Assembly (NCBI GenBank): GCA_003117195.1
Contig: BDSI01000147.1
Coordinates: 124,001 to 188,000, forward strand
DNA from: Eudorina sp. 2006-703-Eu-15
Lineage: Eukaryota; Chlorophyta; Chlorophyceae; Chlamydomonadales; Volvocaceae
Direction: 5' to 3'
DNA length: 64,000 bases
Every line of letters begins with the position of its first letter. Position 1 is the first letter of the stretch. Of this stretch, positions 16,393-30,075 are shown in pieces. The notes beneath the pieces are model-generated. The model was not told where the DNA came from and made no database searches. It saw only the letters and a list, made by a program, of their open reading frames with translations. The position numbers were made by a program, and so were the translations under genes.

Positions 16393-18256
16393 CCAGGGGG
16401 GGTCGACAGGGGGGGTTCCCCCCATGTCCATTAAGGGGGGGTGCGGGGGGCATAGCCCCCCCGCGAAACCCCTTCTCCATCCCTGGATAGTCTGTCTAAT
16501 GGGGCGGGGGCTGTTATTATTATTAGTATTGTTATTATTGCCCCCGCCTCTTATAGGTTCGCTACACAAAATTGACGAGCTACTATTCCTCGTCGTACAT
16601 CATCTCGTAGTAGACCATGCCGGAACGCAAACCATCCGCTCCATTATCCGTCCATTATCCGCAACGTTATCATCTATTTCCGTGCGCTTGCCAGCAGCAC
16701 AACAAAGCATTACAACAACAACGCTCGCGAGCACCGCTCGCTTCCTTTTCGCTGCAAAATATGCTTCTGCCTAGTTCTGCTGATGATGACGTTCATTGCT
16801 ATTGCGATGATTCATTATTATGACGATTCCGCTGAGTACTATTCCATTCCGCTTGCGAGCAGACAGTGCAACGCGACGTTCACGAATGCCGCACGGCGTT
16901 TGCTAGTTTTGATGTCCTGCCCATTCTTCAGCGCATTCAACATTCGTCACGTACCTTCCACTGCCAGAGACGCCACATTGGTGATGTGTCCTTTGCTGCT
17001 GAGGTCGGTGAACGGGTTCAAATCGCTCCTCGCTTTCCACTTTCGTTGCGCCTCCGTTTTGTGAAGCCGCGCAGCTCTCTATTAATGACCGTACTATTTA
17101 CTTCCCGAAAGCTATTGGTATGCGTACAGACTGCTGCCTTTTTACAGGCGAGCTTCCTGCCGAGTTGCCACACATTGCTCGACTGCAAGGCAGTACACCT
17201 GTATGGCCCGCAGTTTGCTCCGTTCCTAACCTAACAACACGTCCATCACATTATTGCTTATTTCATATTTTAACGGTGCGACTTTGACGGCTGAACTCAT
17301 CGTTCATGTTGCGATTGATCGTATTATTTCATGTTCCCGCCAACATAGCTTCAAGTTGCTTTCCGCTTCAGTACTGTCAATGGTTCATACACCACTGGCA
17401 TTCGTTTTAAATTTCCTTTTGGATGCTTTTCAGTCGCATGAGTTTCTTAACTCACTTAACGTCATGTTCCGACATTGCTTTAATAAGTTGCTGTCCGCAT
17501 CAGTACTGGGGATTGTTTTTACACCACTAGCATTCGTTTTAAATGCCTTTCTGGATGCTTATCAGTCGCACGCGTTTCTTACCGCACTTATCGTCATGTT
17601 ACGTATCTGTGGCCCGCCGCTTCGCCGCTTCGTCAATTCCTCAACCGTCATTTTCAAGCGCTGCGGACCTCTTATTTCATGACAGTAATTAAGGTTTTGT
17701 TGGATGATATTCCATCGCGGTGTGCTTCATAATGCTTGCCGCTCTTTTCCTTCTGCGGATGAGGCTCCATCCGAGATTCGCAACTCATATCCAACGTTAC
17801 TGTCCGCACGACTGTGTAATGTCTTTGCAGCACTACGCCTGACGCCTGTCGCATACTGCCTTATTGATAGTGTCGCGGCTCGGGATAACATGTCCACTCT
17901 TCGTTTTGTGAGCCACCTTCCAACCACTTGTGTGCACTCCTCGCTAACACACTTCCAATGAATAAGCCCTCCAATCCCACAATCCTACATTATCCTATCA
18001 TGGCAGCTTGCTTTCCATCGTCGTGGTGGGGCACCACAACGATGAATTGCAAACTGCCATGATACTGTACCTGCTGCCTTACCATCCATGCACTGCTGCC
18101 TATCATGTCTGCTGTTGCCTGACTGTGCCTGCATCCTCATTTAACATGCACATACATCTCTGCTTTCAGCTCCCATCCGATGGTGTTTGTATCCTTTCAT
18201 GTCATCACTCATTTCCTTCTTAGTACTTCATATATGACAGCACTGCCTTGTCATGC
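16393..18256. repeat. Array unit 8, type C body
   Basis: A 1,864-bp unit with its hairpin at 16503-16548. The type C body is nearly identical to unit 15 at an offset near 13.69 kb. Nested sub-repeats about 132 bp apart lie near 17394 and 17526. No gene is seen. Confidence 0.9.
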
Positions 18257-18390
18257 CAGGGGGGATCGACAGGGGGGGTTCCCCCCCTGTCCATTAAGGG
18301 GGGGTGCGGGGGGCCTAGCCCCCCGCGAAACCCCTTTTTCATCCCTGAATAGTCTTTCTAATGGGGCGGGGGCTGTTATTATTATTAGTA

Positions 18391-18455
<65 letters not shown>

Positions 18456-20369
18456 GCCCCCGCCTCTTATATACTCGCTACAATCTGGACGAGCAATCTC
18501 TGTACTGCACGCGCCCCGAAACCATGCGCCGCCGAATGGATTCCCATTCGTAGATACATACCTCTGCTTCCGATACCTGCTTCCGATACTGTCGCGATTT
18601 TCGTAGATTCCTTTGCGATACTCTCGCGAGCACCGCTCGCTCTCTGATCCCTGTTCGCTGCAAAATTAATATATGGTTCTGCCTAGTGCTGATGCTGATG
18701 ACATTCATGGCTATTCCGCTGATTACGCAGATTCATTGGCTGCGCGTTTGCATGACGTTGTCCTGCCCATTCTTCGGCGCATTCATTGTTGCTCACTTCC
18801 CACTGCCAAGAAAATGACGTCACGTTTCGCGCAGCACGTTTGGTGCTGTGTCGTTTGTCGTGAGGTCGGTGAACGAGGGAATGAAATCGCTCGTCGCAGC
18901 TCTCTTTGGTTCGGCCGTCGTCTTGTCAAGCCCGCCGCGCACCTACCTCTCTATTAATGATGAACGTATTAATTTCGTTCCCGAAAGCTAATGGTAAGCC
19001 TACAGGCTGCAGCCATATTAGATTCCAGCTTCCTCACGACTTGCCTCACATCGCTCGACTGCAAGGCAGTACACCTGCATGACCCGCCGTTTCCTCCATT
19101 CTGAAGTTAACAAAACGTTCCTCGCATTTTTGCCTATCTAATCTTATAACGGCGCGGCTCTGGCTGAACTGTGCGTTCATGTTGCGATTCATCGTCTTTC
19201 ATGTTCTGAACTTGCTGTCCGCGTCACTTCTGTAAATTGTTTTTACACCACTGCGATTGATTTTAAATTCTCTTCTGGATGCTTCTCAGTTGCATGCGTT
19301 TCGGAACTGCCTTAACGTCATGGTAAGCCCGCTTTGCTCGTCATCACATTCTTCAACCGTCGTTCTGCAGCGCTGCGCACCTCTTGTTACGTGACAACAA
19401 TGTTACGGTGTTTTGAGATAAAATTTCATCGCGGTGTGCATCATAAGCAGCTTCGTCCCGACTTGCCACACATCGCTCGACTGCAAGGCAGTACACCATT
19501 ATGGTCAGTTGCTTCCCCCTTCTTTAACGAGCAAAGCATTTCTTGCATTATTCCTTATCTAACAATATAACGGCACTGCCCGGGCTGAACTGCGCCTTCA
19601 TGTTGTGATTCATCGTATTTCGTTCATCTTCCGACATTGCTTTAAGTTGCTCTCCGCATCAGTACTGTGATTTGTTTTAACACAACTAGCATTCCTTTTC
19701 AATTTCCGTCTTTACGCTTTTCAGTCGCATGCGTTTCTGACCTCTCTTAACGTCATCACCTGCCGGCCTCTTCGTGACATCCTTCAACCGTCATTTTCAG
19801 GCGCTGCGCACCTCTTTTTACGTGACAGCAATTACGGTGTTGTTAGATGATGTTTCAGTGCGGTGTGCTTGATAAGGTAGGCTTGCCGCTCTTTTCCTTG
19901 TGCGGATCGGGCTCCACGATTCGCGGACGTTAATGTCCGCACCACTGTGAAATGTCTTTACAGCACTACGTAGGAACCCTTTAGCATACTTCCTTACTTT
20001 TAGCGTCGCGGCTCGGGATAACACGTCCACTCTTCGTTTCGTCATCCACTTGCCAACCGCCTGCACGCCTCACTCCAACACTCTTCCACTCTTCCAATAA
20101 ACGGCCTGTTCAAACCCACAATCCTACATTATCATGGCAGCTTGCTTCCCATCGTCATGATGGGCCACCACAACGATGAATTGCAAGCTGCCATGATACT
20201 CTACCTGCCTCATGCAAGTGCATTCTCATGCATGTGTACTATACCTGCTTGCAGAGTCTCATAATCATGCACATCCTTCCTTCAGCTGCTATGTCAGTTC
20301 TCATGTCTGCTTTCCTTTCATGTCTGCCATGTGCCTCTTCTCTATCCATCACAGCACTGACTCGTCATG
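18257..20369. repeat. Array unit 9, type A body, with moderately expanded TTA loop
   Basis: A 2,113-bp type A unit with its hairpin at 18365-18464; the loop holds about 21 pure TTA triplets (18393-18455). No gene is seen. Confidence 0.9.
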
Positions 20370-21830
20370 CCAGGGGGGGTCGACAGGGGGGGTTCCCCCC
20401 ATGTCCATTAAGGGGGGGTGCGGGGGGCATAGCCCCCCCGCGGAACCCCTCTTCATCCCTGGGTAGTCTTTCTAATAGGGCGGGGGCTGTTATTATTATT
20501 AGTATTGTTATTATTGCCCCCGCCTCTTATATACTCGCTACAAAATCTTCATCTCGCTCGTACAACACACATCTCTGTGTACTGCACGCGCCCCGAAACC
20601 TCTTCCGAGACCTGTTTAGGAAAGCAGCTTCGCTACATTCCAACCGTCGTGATTCGTAGATTCCTGCTTCCGATACCTCTTTATTTATTACGATACCAGT
20701 AGTTCTGCTATAGTCCTTTCCGATACTACTCTCGCTCGCACCGCTCGCTTCCTGTTCCTTGGTTGCTGAAAGATGAGTATGCTTCTGCCTAGTGCTGATG
20801 ATTATTATGGCATTCATGGCTATTCCACTGATTCATTCGCCACCGCGCGTTTGCGAGTACTGCTGATGACCTGAGACTGTCCTGTCCATTCTTCGTTTGC
20901 TGAGGTCGGTGAACGAGGGATTGAAATCGTTCGTCGCAGCTCACTTTGGTTCGGCCGTCGTTTTGTCAAGCCGCGCACCTAGCTCTGTATTAATGATGAA
21001 CGTATTAATTTCGTTCCTGAAAGCTAATGGTAAGCCTACAGGCTGCAGCCATATTACATTCCAGCTTCCTCACGACTTGCCTCACATCGCTCGACTGCAA
21101 GGCAGTACACCTGTATGACCCGCCGTTTCCTCCATCCTGAAGTTAACAAAACGTTCCTCGCATTTTTGCGTATCTAATATTATAACGGCGCGGCTCTGGC
21201 TGAACTGTGCGTTCATGTTGCGATTCATCGTCTTTCATGATCTGAACTTGCTGTCCGCGTCACTTCTGTAAATTGTTTTTACACCACTGCGATTGATTTT
21301 AAATTCCCTTCTGGATGCTTCTCAGTTGCATGCCTTTCGGAACTGCCTTGACGTCATGGTAAGCCCGCTTTGCTCGTCATCACATTCTTCAACCGTCGTT
21401 CTGCAGCGCTGCGCACCTCTTGTTACGTGACAACAATTACGGTGTTTTGAGATAAAATTTCATCGCGGTGTGCTTCATAATGCTTCACCTCTTTTCCTTG
21501 TGCGGATTATGGATCGGCCGCCACCATTCGCAACTGACTGTCCGACACTTCCAATGAACGGGCTGTTCAAACCCACAATCCTACTTCCTCATGGCAGCTT
21601 GCTGTCCATCGTCGTTATGGGGCACCACAACGATGACTTCCAAACTTCCATGATAGTGTACCTACCTGCCCCATGCAAGTGCATCCTCATGTGAGCTCTG
21701 CCTGCTCGCACAGTCTCAGAATCATGCACATCCTTCCTGCAGCTGCTACGTGGCTTTTGCTGTCTGCTTTCCTTTCATGTCCGCCATGTGCCTCTTCTTA
21801 ATTCATCCATCACAGCACTGACTCGTCATG
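20370..21830. repeat. Array unit 10, type B body, short form
   Basis: A 1,461-bp unit, the shortest; hairpin at 20479-20524 with AATAGGG in place of AATGGGG. It lacks the second internal sub-repeat: near 21,470 the sequence jumps to a diverged lead-in (GTGCGGATTATGGATCGG), also found in unit 18. No gene is seen. Confidence 0.9.
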
Positions 21831-24212
21831 CCAGGGGGGGTCGACAGGGGGGGTTCCCCCATGTCCATTAAGGGGGGGTGCGGGGGGCATAGCCCCCCGC
21901 GGAACCCCTCTTCATCCCTGGGTAGTCCTTCTAATGGGGCGGGGGCTGTTATTATTATTAGTATTGTTATTATTATTATTATTATTGCCCCCGCCTCTTA
22001 TACACTCGCTACGCAATCTTGACGAGCAAGTACATCTCGGTCGTACAGCACATCCAAGCCACACATCGCGAAGAAGATTCTTCAGATGCGAGATGCTTGA
22101 TGCACATGCCCAAACAAGCCGTCCGTAGTAGTAGTAGTCTCGTTGTCATCTCGTTGTCAACCATTCCACAACGCAAACCATCCGCTCCATTATCCGCAAC
22201 GTTATCATCTATTTCCGTGCGCTTGCCAGCAGCACAATAAAGCCTTACAACAACAACGCTCGTGAGTGGTCGCTCGCTTCCTTTTCGCTGCAAAATATGC
22301 TTCTGCCTAGTTCTGCTGATGATGACGTTCATTGCTATTGCGATAATTCATTATTATGACGATTCCGCTGAGTAGTATTCCATTCCGCTTGCGAGCAGAC
22401 AGTGCAACGCTACGTTCACGAACGCGTTCACGCACGCGTTTGCTAGTTTTGACGACCACGTTGTCCTGCCCATTCTTCAGCGCATTCAACATTCGTCACG
22501 TACATACGACTGCCAGAGACGCCACGTTGGTGCTGTGTCCTTTGCTGCTGAGGTCGGTGAACGGGTTCAAATCGCTCCTCGCTTTCCACTTTCGTTGCGC
22601 CGCCGTTTTGTGAAGCCGCGCAGCTCTCTATTAATGACCATACTATTTACCGCCCGAAAGCTGTTGGTATGCGTACAGACTGCTGCCTTTTTACAGGCCA
22701 GCTTCCTGCCGAGTTGCCACACATACATCGCTCGACTGCAAGGCAGTACACCTCTATGGCCCGCAGTTTTCTCCGTTCTTAACCTAACAACACGTCCATC
22801 ACATTATTGCTTATTTCATATTATAACGGTGCGGCTTTGGCGCGCGGCTGAACTCATCGTTCATGTTGCGATTGATCGTATTATTTCATGCTCCCGCCGA
22901 CATAGCTTCGAGTTGCTTTCCGCTTCACTACTGTCAATTGTTCTTACACCACTGGCATTCGTTTTAAATTTCCTTTTGGATGCTTTTCAGTCGCATGAGT
23001 TTCTTAACTCACTAAACGTCATGTTCCGACATTGCTTTAATAAGTTGCTGTCCGCATCAGTACTGGGGATTGTTTTTACACCACTGGCATTCGTTTTAAA
23101 TGCCTTTCTGGATGCTCATCAGTCGCACGCGTTTCTTACCGCACTTAACGTCACGTTACGTATCTGTGGCCCGCCGCTTCGTCAATTCGTCAACCGTCAT
23201 TTTCAAGCGCTGCGGACCTCTTATTTCGTGACAGTCCATTCTTAAGTTATCAAAACGTTCCTCGCATTATTGCGTATCTAATTTTATAACGGCGCGGCTT
23301 TGGCTGAACTGTGCGTTCATGTTGCGATTCATCGTCGTTCATGTTCCGAACTTGCTTTCCACTTCAGTACTGTTCATTGTCTTTACACCACTGGCATTCG
23401 TTTTAAATTGCGTTCTGGATGCTGTCCAGTCGCATGCGTTTTTTAGCTCGCTTAACGTGTTGCCACATTGCTTAATAACTTCCTTTCCGCATCAGTACTG
23501 TGAATCCTTTGTACACCACAGGCATTCTTTTTAAATTCCCTTCTATGTGCTTATCAGTCGCATGCGTTTTTTTACCTCGCTTCACGTCATGTTACGTACT
23601 TGTGGCCCTGTTCGTCACATCCTCAACCGTCACTTTCAGGTGCTGCGCAGAACTGTTTACGTGCCTGAAATTACGGTGTTGTTTTATGATGTTTGGTTGC
23701 GGTAACGGTCTGCATGCTTCATAACGCCTGACGCTCTTTTTCTTGTGCCGAACGGCCTCCGTGATTCACATTACTGTCCGCACAGCTGTGCAATTTCGGT
23801 GCAGTACGTATGCGCACTTTCGCATACTTCCTTATTTATAGCGTCACGGCTCGGGAGAACACGTCCAACCGTCATCCACTTTCCAACCGCTTGGGCAACC
23901 TTGCTTGCATGCACGCCTCGTTAACACTCTTCTTATAATCGGGCTGTCCAAACCCACAACCGTGCATTATCATGGCAGCTTGCATTTCATCGTCGTGGTG
24001 GGTGATGCACCACAACGCTGAATTGCACATGCCATGAAAGTGTACGTTCCTTACTGCACTGATTCCTTTTCATGTGCCTTACTGTGCCTGCTTGCACAGC
24101 CTCATCATCATGCAGATCCTGCCGTCACCTGCTATGTGTTTTTTGCTGTCCGATTTCCTTTCATGGCCGACATGTGCCTCTTCGTCATCCATCACAGCAC
24201 TGACTTGTCATG
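21831..24212. repeat. Array unit 11, type D body
   Basis: A 2,382-bp unit with its hairpin at 21938-21995. Its type D body is near-identical to unit 4. It is the first unit of the second 7-unit set. No gene is seen. Confidence 0.9.
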
Positions 24213-26110
24213 CCTGGGGGGGTCGACAGGGGGGTTCCCCCCTGTCCATTAAGGGGGGTGCGGGGGGGCATAGCCCCCCGCGGAACCCCTTTTCATCCCT
24301 GGATAGTCTGTCTACTGGGGCGGGGGCTCTTATTATTATTAGTATTGTTATTATTGCCCCCGCCTCTTATATACTCGCTACAAAATCTTCATCTCGCTCG
24401 TACGACACACATCTCTGTGTACTGCACGCGCCCCGAAACCTCTTCCGAGACCTGTTTAGGAAAGCAGCTTCGCTACATTCCAACCGTCGTAGTGATTCGT
24501 AGATTCCTGCTTCCGACACCTCTTTATTTATTACGATACCAGTAGTTCTGCTATAGTCCTTTCCGCACCGCTCGCTTCCTGTTCCTTGGTTGCTGAAATA
24601 TGAGTATGCTTCTGCCTAGTGCTGATGATTATTATGGCATTCATGGCTATTCCACTGATTCATTCGCCGCCGCGCGTTTGCGAGTACTGCTCATGACCTT
24701 AAACTGTCCTGTCCATTCTTCGTTTGCTGAGGTCGGTGAACGAGGGATTGAAATCGTTTGTCGCAGCTCACTTTGGTTCGGCCGTCGTTTTGTCAAGGCA
24801 GTACACCTGTATGACCCGCCGTTTCCTCCATCCTGAAGTTAACAAAACGTTCCTCGCATTTTTGCGTATCTAATATTATAACGGCGCGGCTCTGGCTGGA
24901 CTGTGCGTTCATGTTGCGATTCATCGTCTTTCATGTTCTGAACTTGCTGTCCGCGTCACTTCTGTAAATTGTTTTTACACCACTGCGATTGATGTTAAAT
25001 TCCCTTCTGGATGCTTCTCAGTTGCATGCCTTTCGGAACTGCCTTGACGTCATGGTAAGCCCGCTTTGCTCGTCATCACATTCTTCAACCGTCGTTCTGC
25101 AGCGCTGCGCACCTCTTGTTACGTGACAACAATTACGGTGTTTTGAGATACAATTTCATCGCGGTGTGCATCATAAGCAACTTCCTCCCGACTTGCCACA
25201 CATCGCTCGACTGCAAGGCAGTACACCATTATGGTCAGTTGCTTCCCCCTTCTTTAACGAGCAAAGCATTTCTTGCATTATTCCTTATCTAACAATATAA
25301 CGGCACTGCCCGGGCTGAACTGCGCCTTCATGTTGTGATTCATCGTATTTCGTTCATCTTCCGACATTGCTTTAAGTTGCTCTCCGCATCAGTACTGTGA
25401 TTTGTTTTAACACAACTAGCATTCCTTTTCAATTTCCGTCTTTACGCTTTTCAGTCGCATGCGTTTCTTACCTCTCTTAACGTCATCACCTGTCGGCCTC
25501 TTCGTGACATCCTTCAACCGTCATTTTCAGGCGCTGCGCACCTCTTTTTACGTGACAGCAATTACGGTGTTGTTAGATGATGTTGCAGTGCGGTGTGCTT
25601 GATAAGGTAGGCTTGCCGCTCTTTTACTTGTGCGGATCGGGCTCCGCGATTCGCAACTCACTTTCCGACGTTATTGTCCGCACCACTGTGAAATGTCTGT
25701 GCAGCACTACGTAGGAACCCTTTAGCATACTTACTTACTTTTAGCGTCGCGGCTCGGGATAACACGTCCACTCTCCGTTTCGTCATCCACTTTCCAACCG
25801 CTTGCACGCCTCGCTCCAACACTCTTCCACTCTTCCAATAAACGGCCTGTTCAAACCCACAATCCTACATTATCATGGCAGCTTGCTTCCCATCGTCATG
25901 ATGGGGCACCACAACGATGAATTGCAAGCTGCCATGATACTGTACCTGCCTCATGCAAGTGCATTCTCATGCATGTGTACTATACCTGCTTGCAGAGTCT
26001 CAGAATCATGCACATCCTTCCTTCAGCTGCTATGTGGGTTCTCATGTCTGCTTTCCTTTCATGTCTGCCATGTGGCTCTTCTCTATCCATCACAGCACTG
26101 ACTCGTCATG
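24213..26110. repeat. Array unit 12, type B body with 131-bp deletion
   Basis: A 1,898-bp unit with its hairpin at 24319-24364. Near 24,797 about 131 bp is missing between two CAAG words, fusing GTTTTGTCAAG to GCAGTACACC. Unit 13 carries the same deletion. Confidence 0.9.
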
Positions 26111-28028
26111 CCAGGGGGGGTCGACAGGGGGGTTCCCCCCATGTCCATTAAGGGGGGGTGCGGGGGGGCATAGCCCCCCCGTGAAACCCCTTCTCCATCC
26201 CTGGATAGTCTTTCTAATGGGGCGGGGGCTGTTATTATTATTAGTATTGTTATTATTATTGCCCCCGCCTCTTATATACTCGCTACAAAATCTTCATCTC
26301 GCTCGTACAACACACATCTCTGTGTACTGCACGCGCCCCGAAACCTCTTCCGAGACCTGTTTAGGAAAGCAGCTTCGCTACATTCCAACCGTCGTGATTC
26401 GTAGATTCCTGCTTCCGATACCTCTTTATTTATTACGATACCAGTAGTTCTGCTATAGTCCTTTCCGATACTACTCTCGCTCGCACCGCTCGCTTCCTGT
26501 TCCTTGGTTGCTGAAAGATGAGTATGCTTCTGCCTAGTGCTGATGATTATTATGGCATTCATGGCTATTCCACTGATTCATTCGCCGCCGCGCGTTTGCG
26601 AGTACTGCTCATGACCTTAAACTGTCCTGTCCATTCTTCGTTTGCTGAGGTCGGTGAACGAGGGATTGAAATCGTTTGTCGCAGCTCACTTTGGTTCGGC
26701 CGTCGTTTTGTCAAGGCAGTACACCTGTATGACCCGCCGTTTCCTCCATCCTGAAGTTAACAAAACGTTCCTCGCATTTTTGCGTATCTAATATTATAAC
26801 GGCGCGGCTCTGGCTGGACTGTGCGTTCATGTTGCGATTCATCGTCTTTCATGTTCTGAACTTGCTGTCCGCGTCACTTCTGTAAATTGTTTTTACACCA
26901 CTGCGATTGATGTTAAATTCCCTTCTGGATGCTTCTCAGTTGCATGCCTTTCGGAACTGCCTTGACGTCATGGTAAGCCCGCTTTGCTCGTCATCACATT
27001 CTTCAACCGTCGTTCTGCAGCGCTGCGCACCTCTTGTTACGTGACAACAATTACGGTGTTTTGAGATACAATTTCATCGCGGTGTGCATCATAAGCAACT
27101 TCCTCCCGACTTGCCACACATCGCTCGACTGCAAGGCAGTACACCATTATGGTCAGTTGCTTCCCCCTTCTTTAACGAGCAAAGCATTTCTTGCATTATT
27201 CCTTATCTAACAATATAACGGCACTGCCCGGGCTGAACTGCGCCTTCATGTTGTGATTCATCGTATTTCGTTCATCTTCCGACATTGCTTTAAGTTGCTC
27301 TCCGCATCAGTACTGTGATTTGTTTTAACACAACTAGCATTCCTTTTCAATTTCCGTCTTTACGCTTTTCAGTCGCATGCGTTTCTTACCTCTCTTAACG
27401 TCATCACCTGTCGGCCTCTTCGTGACATCCTTCAACCGTCATTTTCAGGCGCTGCGCACCTCTTTTTACGTGACAGCAATTACGGTGTTGTTAGATGATG
27501 TTGCAGTGCGGTGTGCTTGATAAGGTAGGCTTGCCGCTCTTTTACTTGTGCGGATCGGGCTCCGCGATTCGCAACTCACTTTCCGACGTTATTGTCCGCA
27601 CCACTGTGAAATGTCTGTGCAGCACTACGTAGGAACCCTTTAGCATACTTACTTACTTTTAGCGTCGCGGCTCGGGATAACACGTCCACTCTCCGTTTCG
27701 TCATCCACTTTCCAACCGCTTGCACGCCTCGCTCCAACACTCTTCCACTCTTCCAATAAACGGCCTGTTCAAACCCACAATCCTACATTATCATGGCAGC
27801 TTGCTTCCCATCGTCATGATGGGGCACCACAACGATGAATTGCAAGCTGCCATGATACTGTACCTGCCTCATGCAAGTGCATTCTCATGCATGTGTACTA
27901 TACCTGCTTGCAGAGTCTCAGAATCATGCACATCCTTCCTTCAGCTGCTATGTGGGTTCTCATGTCTGCTTTCCTTTCATGTCTGCCATGTGGCTCTTCT
28001 CTATCCATCACAGCACTGACTCGTCATG
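26111..28028. repeat. Array unit 13, type B body, recent duplicate of unit 12
   Basis: A 1,918-bp unit with its hairpin at 26221-26269. From about 24,570 to 26,150 the sequence recurs at an offset of 1,918 bp with no difference noticed by eye, including the 131-bp deletion. This is the youngest duplication visible in the array. Confidence 0.9.
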
Positions 28029-30075
28029 CCAGGGGGGGTCGACAGGGGGGGTTCCCCCCATGTCCATTAAGGGGGGGTGCGGGGGGCATAGCCCCCCGTG
28101 AAACCCCTTCTCCATCCCTGGATAGTCTTTCTAATGGGGCGGGGCTGTTATTATTATTAGTATTGTTATTATTATTGCCCCCGCCTCTTATATACTCGCT
28201 ACAAAATCTTCATCTCGCTCGTACAACACACATCTCTGTGTACTGCACGCGCCCCGAAACCTCTTCCGAGACCTGTTTAGGAAAGCAGCTTCGCTACATT
28301 CCAACCGTCGTGATTCGTAGATTCCTGCTTCCGATACCTCTTTATTTATTACGATACCAGTAGTTCTGCTATAGTCCTTTCCGATACTACTCTCGCTCGC
28401 ACCGCTCGCTTCCTGTTCCTTGGTTGCTGAAAGATGAGTATGCTTCTGCCTAGTGCTGATGATTATTATGGCATTCATGGCTATTCCACTGATTCATTCG
28501 CCGCCGCGCGTTTGCGAGTACTGCTGATGACCTGAGACTGTCCTGTCCATTCTTCGTTTGCTGAGGTCGGTGAACGAGGGATTGAAATCGTTCGTCGCAG
28601 CTCACTTTGGTTCGGCCGTCGTTTTGTCAAGCCGCGCACCTAGCTCTGTATTAATGATGAACGTATTAATTTCGTTCCCGAAAGCTAATGGTAAGCCTAC
28701 AGGCTGCAGCCATATTACATTCCAGCTTCCTCACGACTTGCCTCACATCGCTCGACTGCAAGGCAGTACACCTGTATGACCCGCCGTTTCCTCCATCCTG
28801 AAGTTAACAAAACGTTCCTCGCATTTTTGCGTATCTAATATTATAACGGCGCGGCTCTGGCTGAACTGTGCGTTCATGTTGCGATTCATCGTCTTTCATG
28901 ATCTGAACTTGCTGTCCGCGTCACTTCTGTAAATTGTTTTTACACCACTGCGATTGATTTTAAATTCCCTTCTGGATGCTTCTCAGTTGCATGCCTTTCG
29001 GAACTGCCTTGACGTCATGGTAAGCCCGCTTTGCTCGTCATCACATTCTTCAACCGTCGTTCTGCAGCGCTGCGCACCTCTTGTTACGTGACAACAATTA
29101 CGGTGTTTTGAGATAAAATTTCATCGCGGTGTGCATCATAAGCAACTTCGTCCCGACTTGCCACACATCGCTCGACTGCAAGGCAGTACACCATTATGGT
29201 CAGTTGCTTCCCCCTTCTTTAACGAGCAAAGCATTTCTTGCATTATTCCTTATCTAACAAGATAACGGTGCGGCCCGGGCTGAACTGCGCGTTCATGTTG
29301 CGATTCATCGTATTTCGTTCATGTTCCGACATTGCTTTAAGTTGCTCTCCGCATCAGTACTGTGATTTGTTTTAACACAACTAGCATTCCTTTTCAATTT
29401 CCGTCTTTACGCTTTTCAGTCGCATGCGTTTCTTACCTCTCTTAACGTCATCACCTGTCGGCCTCTTCGTGACATCCTTCAACCGTCATTTTCAGGCGCT
29501 GCGCACCTCTTTTTACGTGACAGCAATTACGGTGTTGTTAGATGATGTTTCAGTGCGGTGTGCTTGATAAGGTAGGCTTGCCGCTCTTTTCCTTGTGCGG
29601 ATCGGGCTCCGCGATTCGCAACTCACTTTCCGACGTTAATGTCCGCACCACTGTGAAATGTCTGTGCAGCACTACGTAGGAACCCTTTAGCATACTTACT
29701 TACTTTTAGCGTCGCGGCTCAGGATAACACGTCCACTCTTCGTTTCGTCATCCACTTTCCAACCGCTTTCACGCCTCGCTCCAACACTCTTCCACTCTTC
29801 CAATAAACGGCCTGTTCAAACCCACAATCCTACATTATCATGGCAGCTTGCTTCCCATCGTCATGATGGGGCACCACAACGATGAATTGCAAGCTGCCAT
29901 GATACTGTACCTGCCTCATGCAAGTGCATTCTCATGCATGTGTACTATACCTGCTTGCAGAGTCTCAGAATCATGCACATCCTTCCTTCAGCTGCTATGT
30001 GGGTTCTCATGTCTGCTTTCCTTTCATGTCTGCCATGTGCCTCTTCTCTATCCATCACAGCAATGACTCGTCATG
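28029..30075. repeat. Array unit 14, type B body
   Basis: A 2,047-bp unit with its hairpin at 28138-28185. One G is missing from the 5' stem arm (GGGGCGGGGCTG), so this hairpin is shortened. The 131-bp segment missing from units 12 and 13 is present. No gene is seen. Confidence 0.9.
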
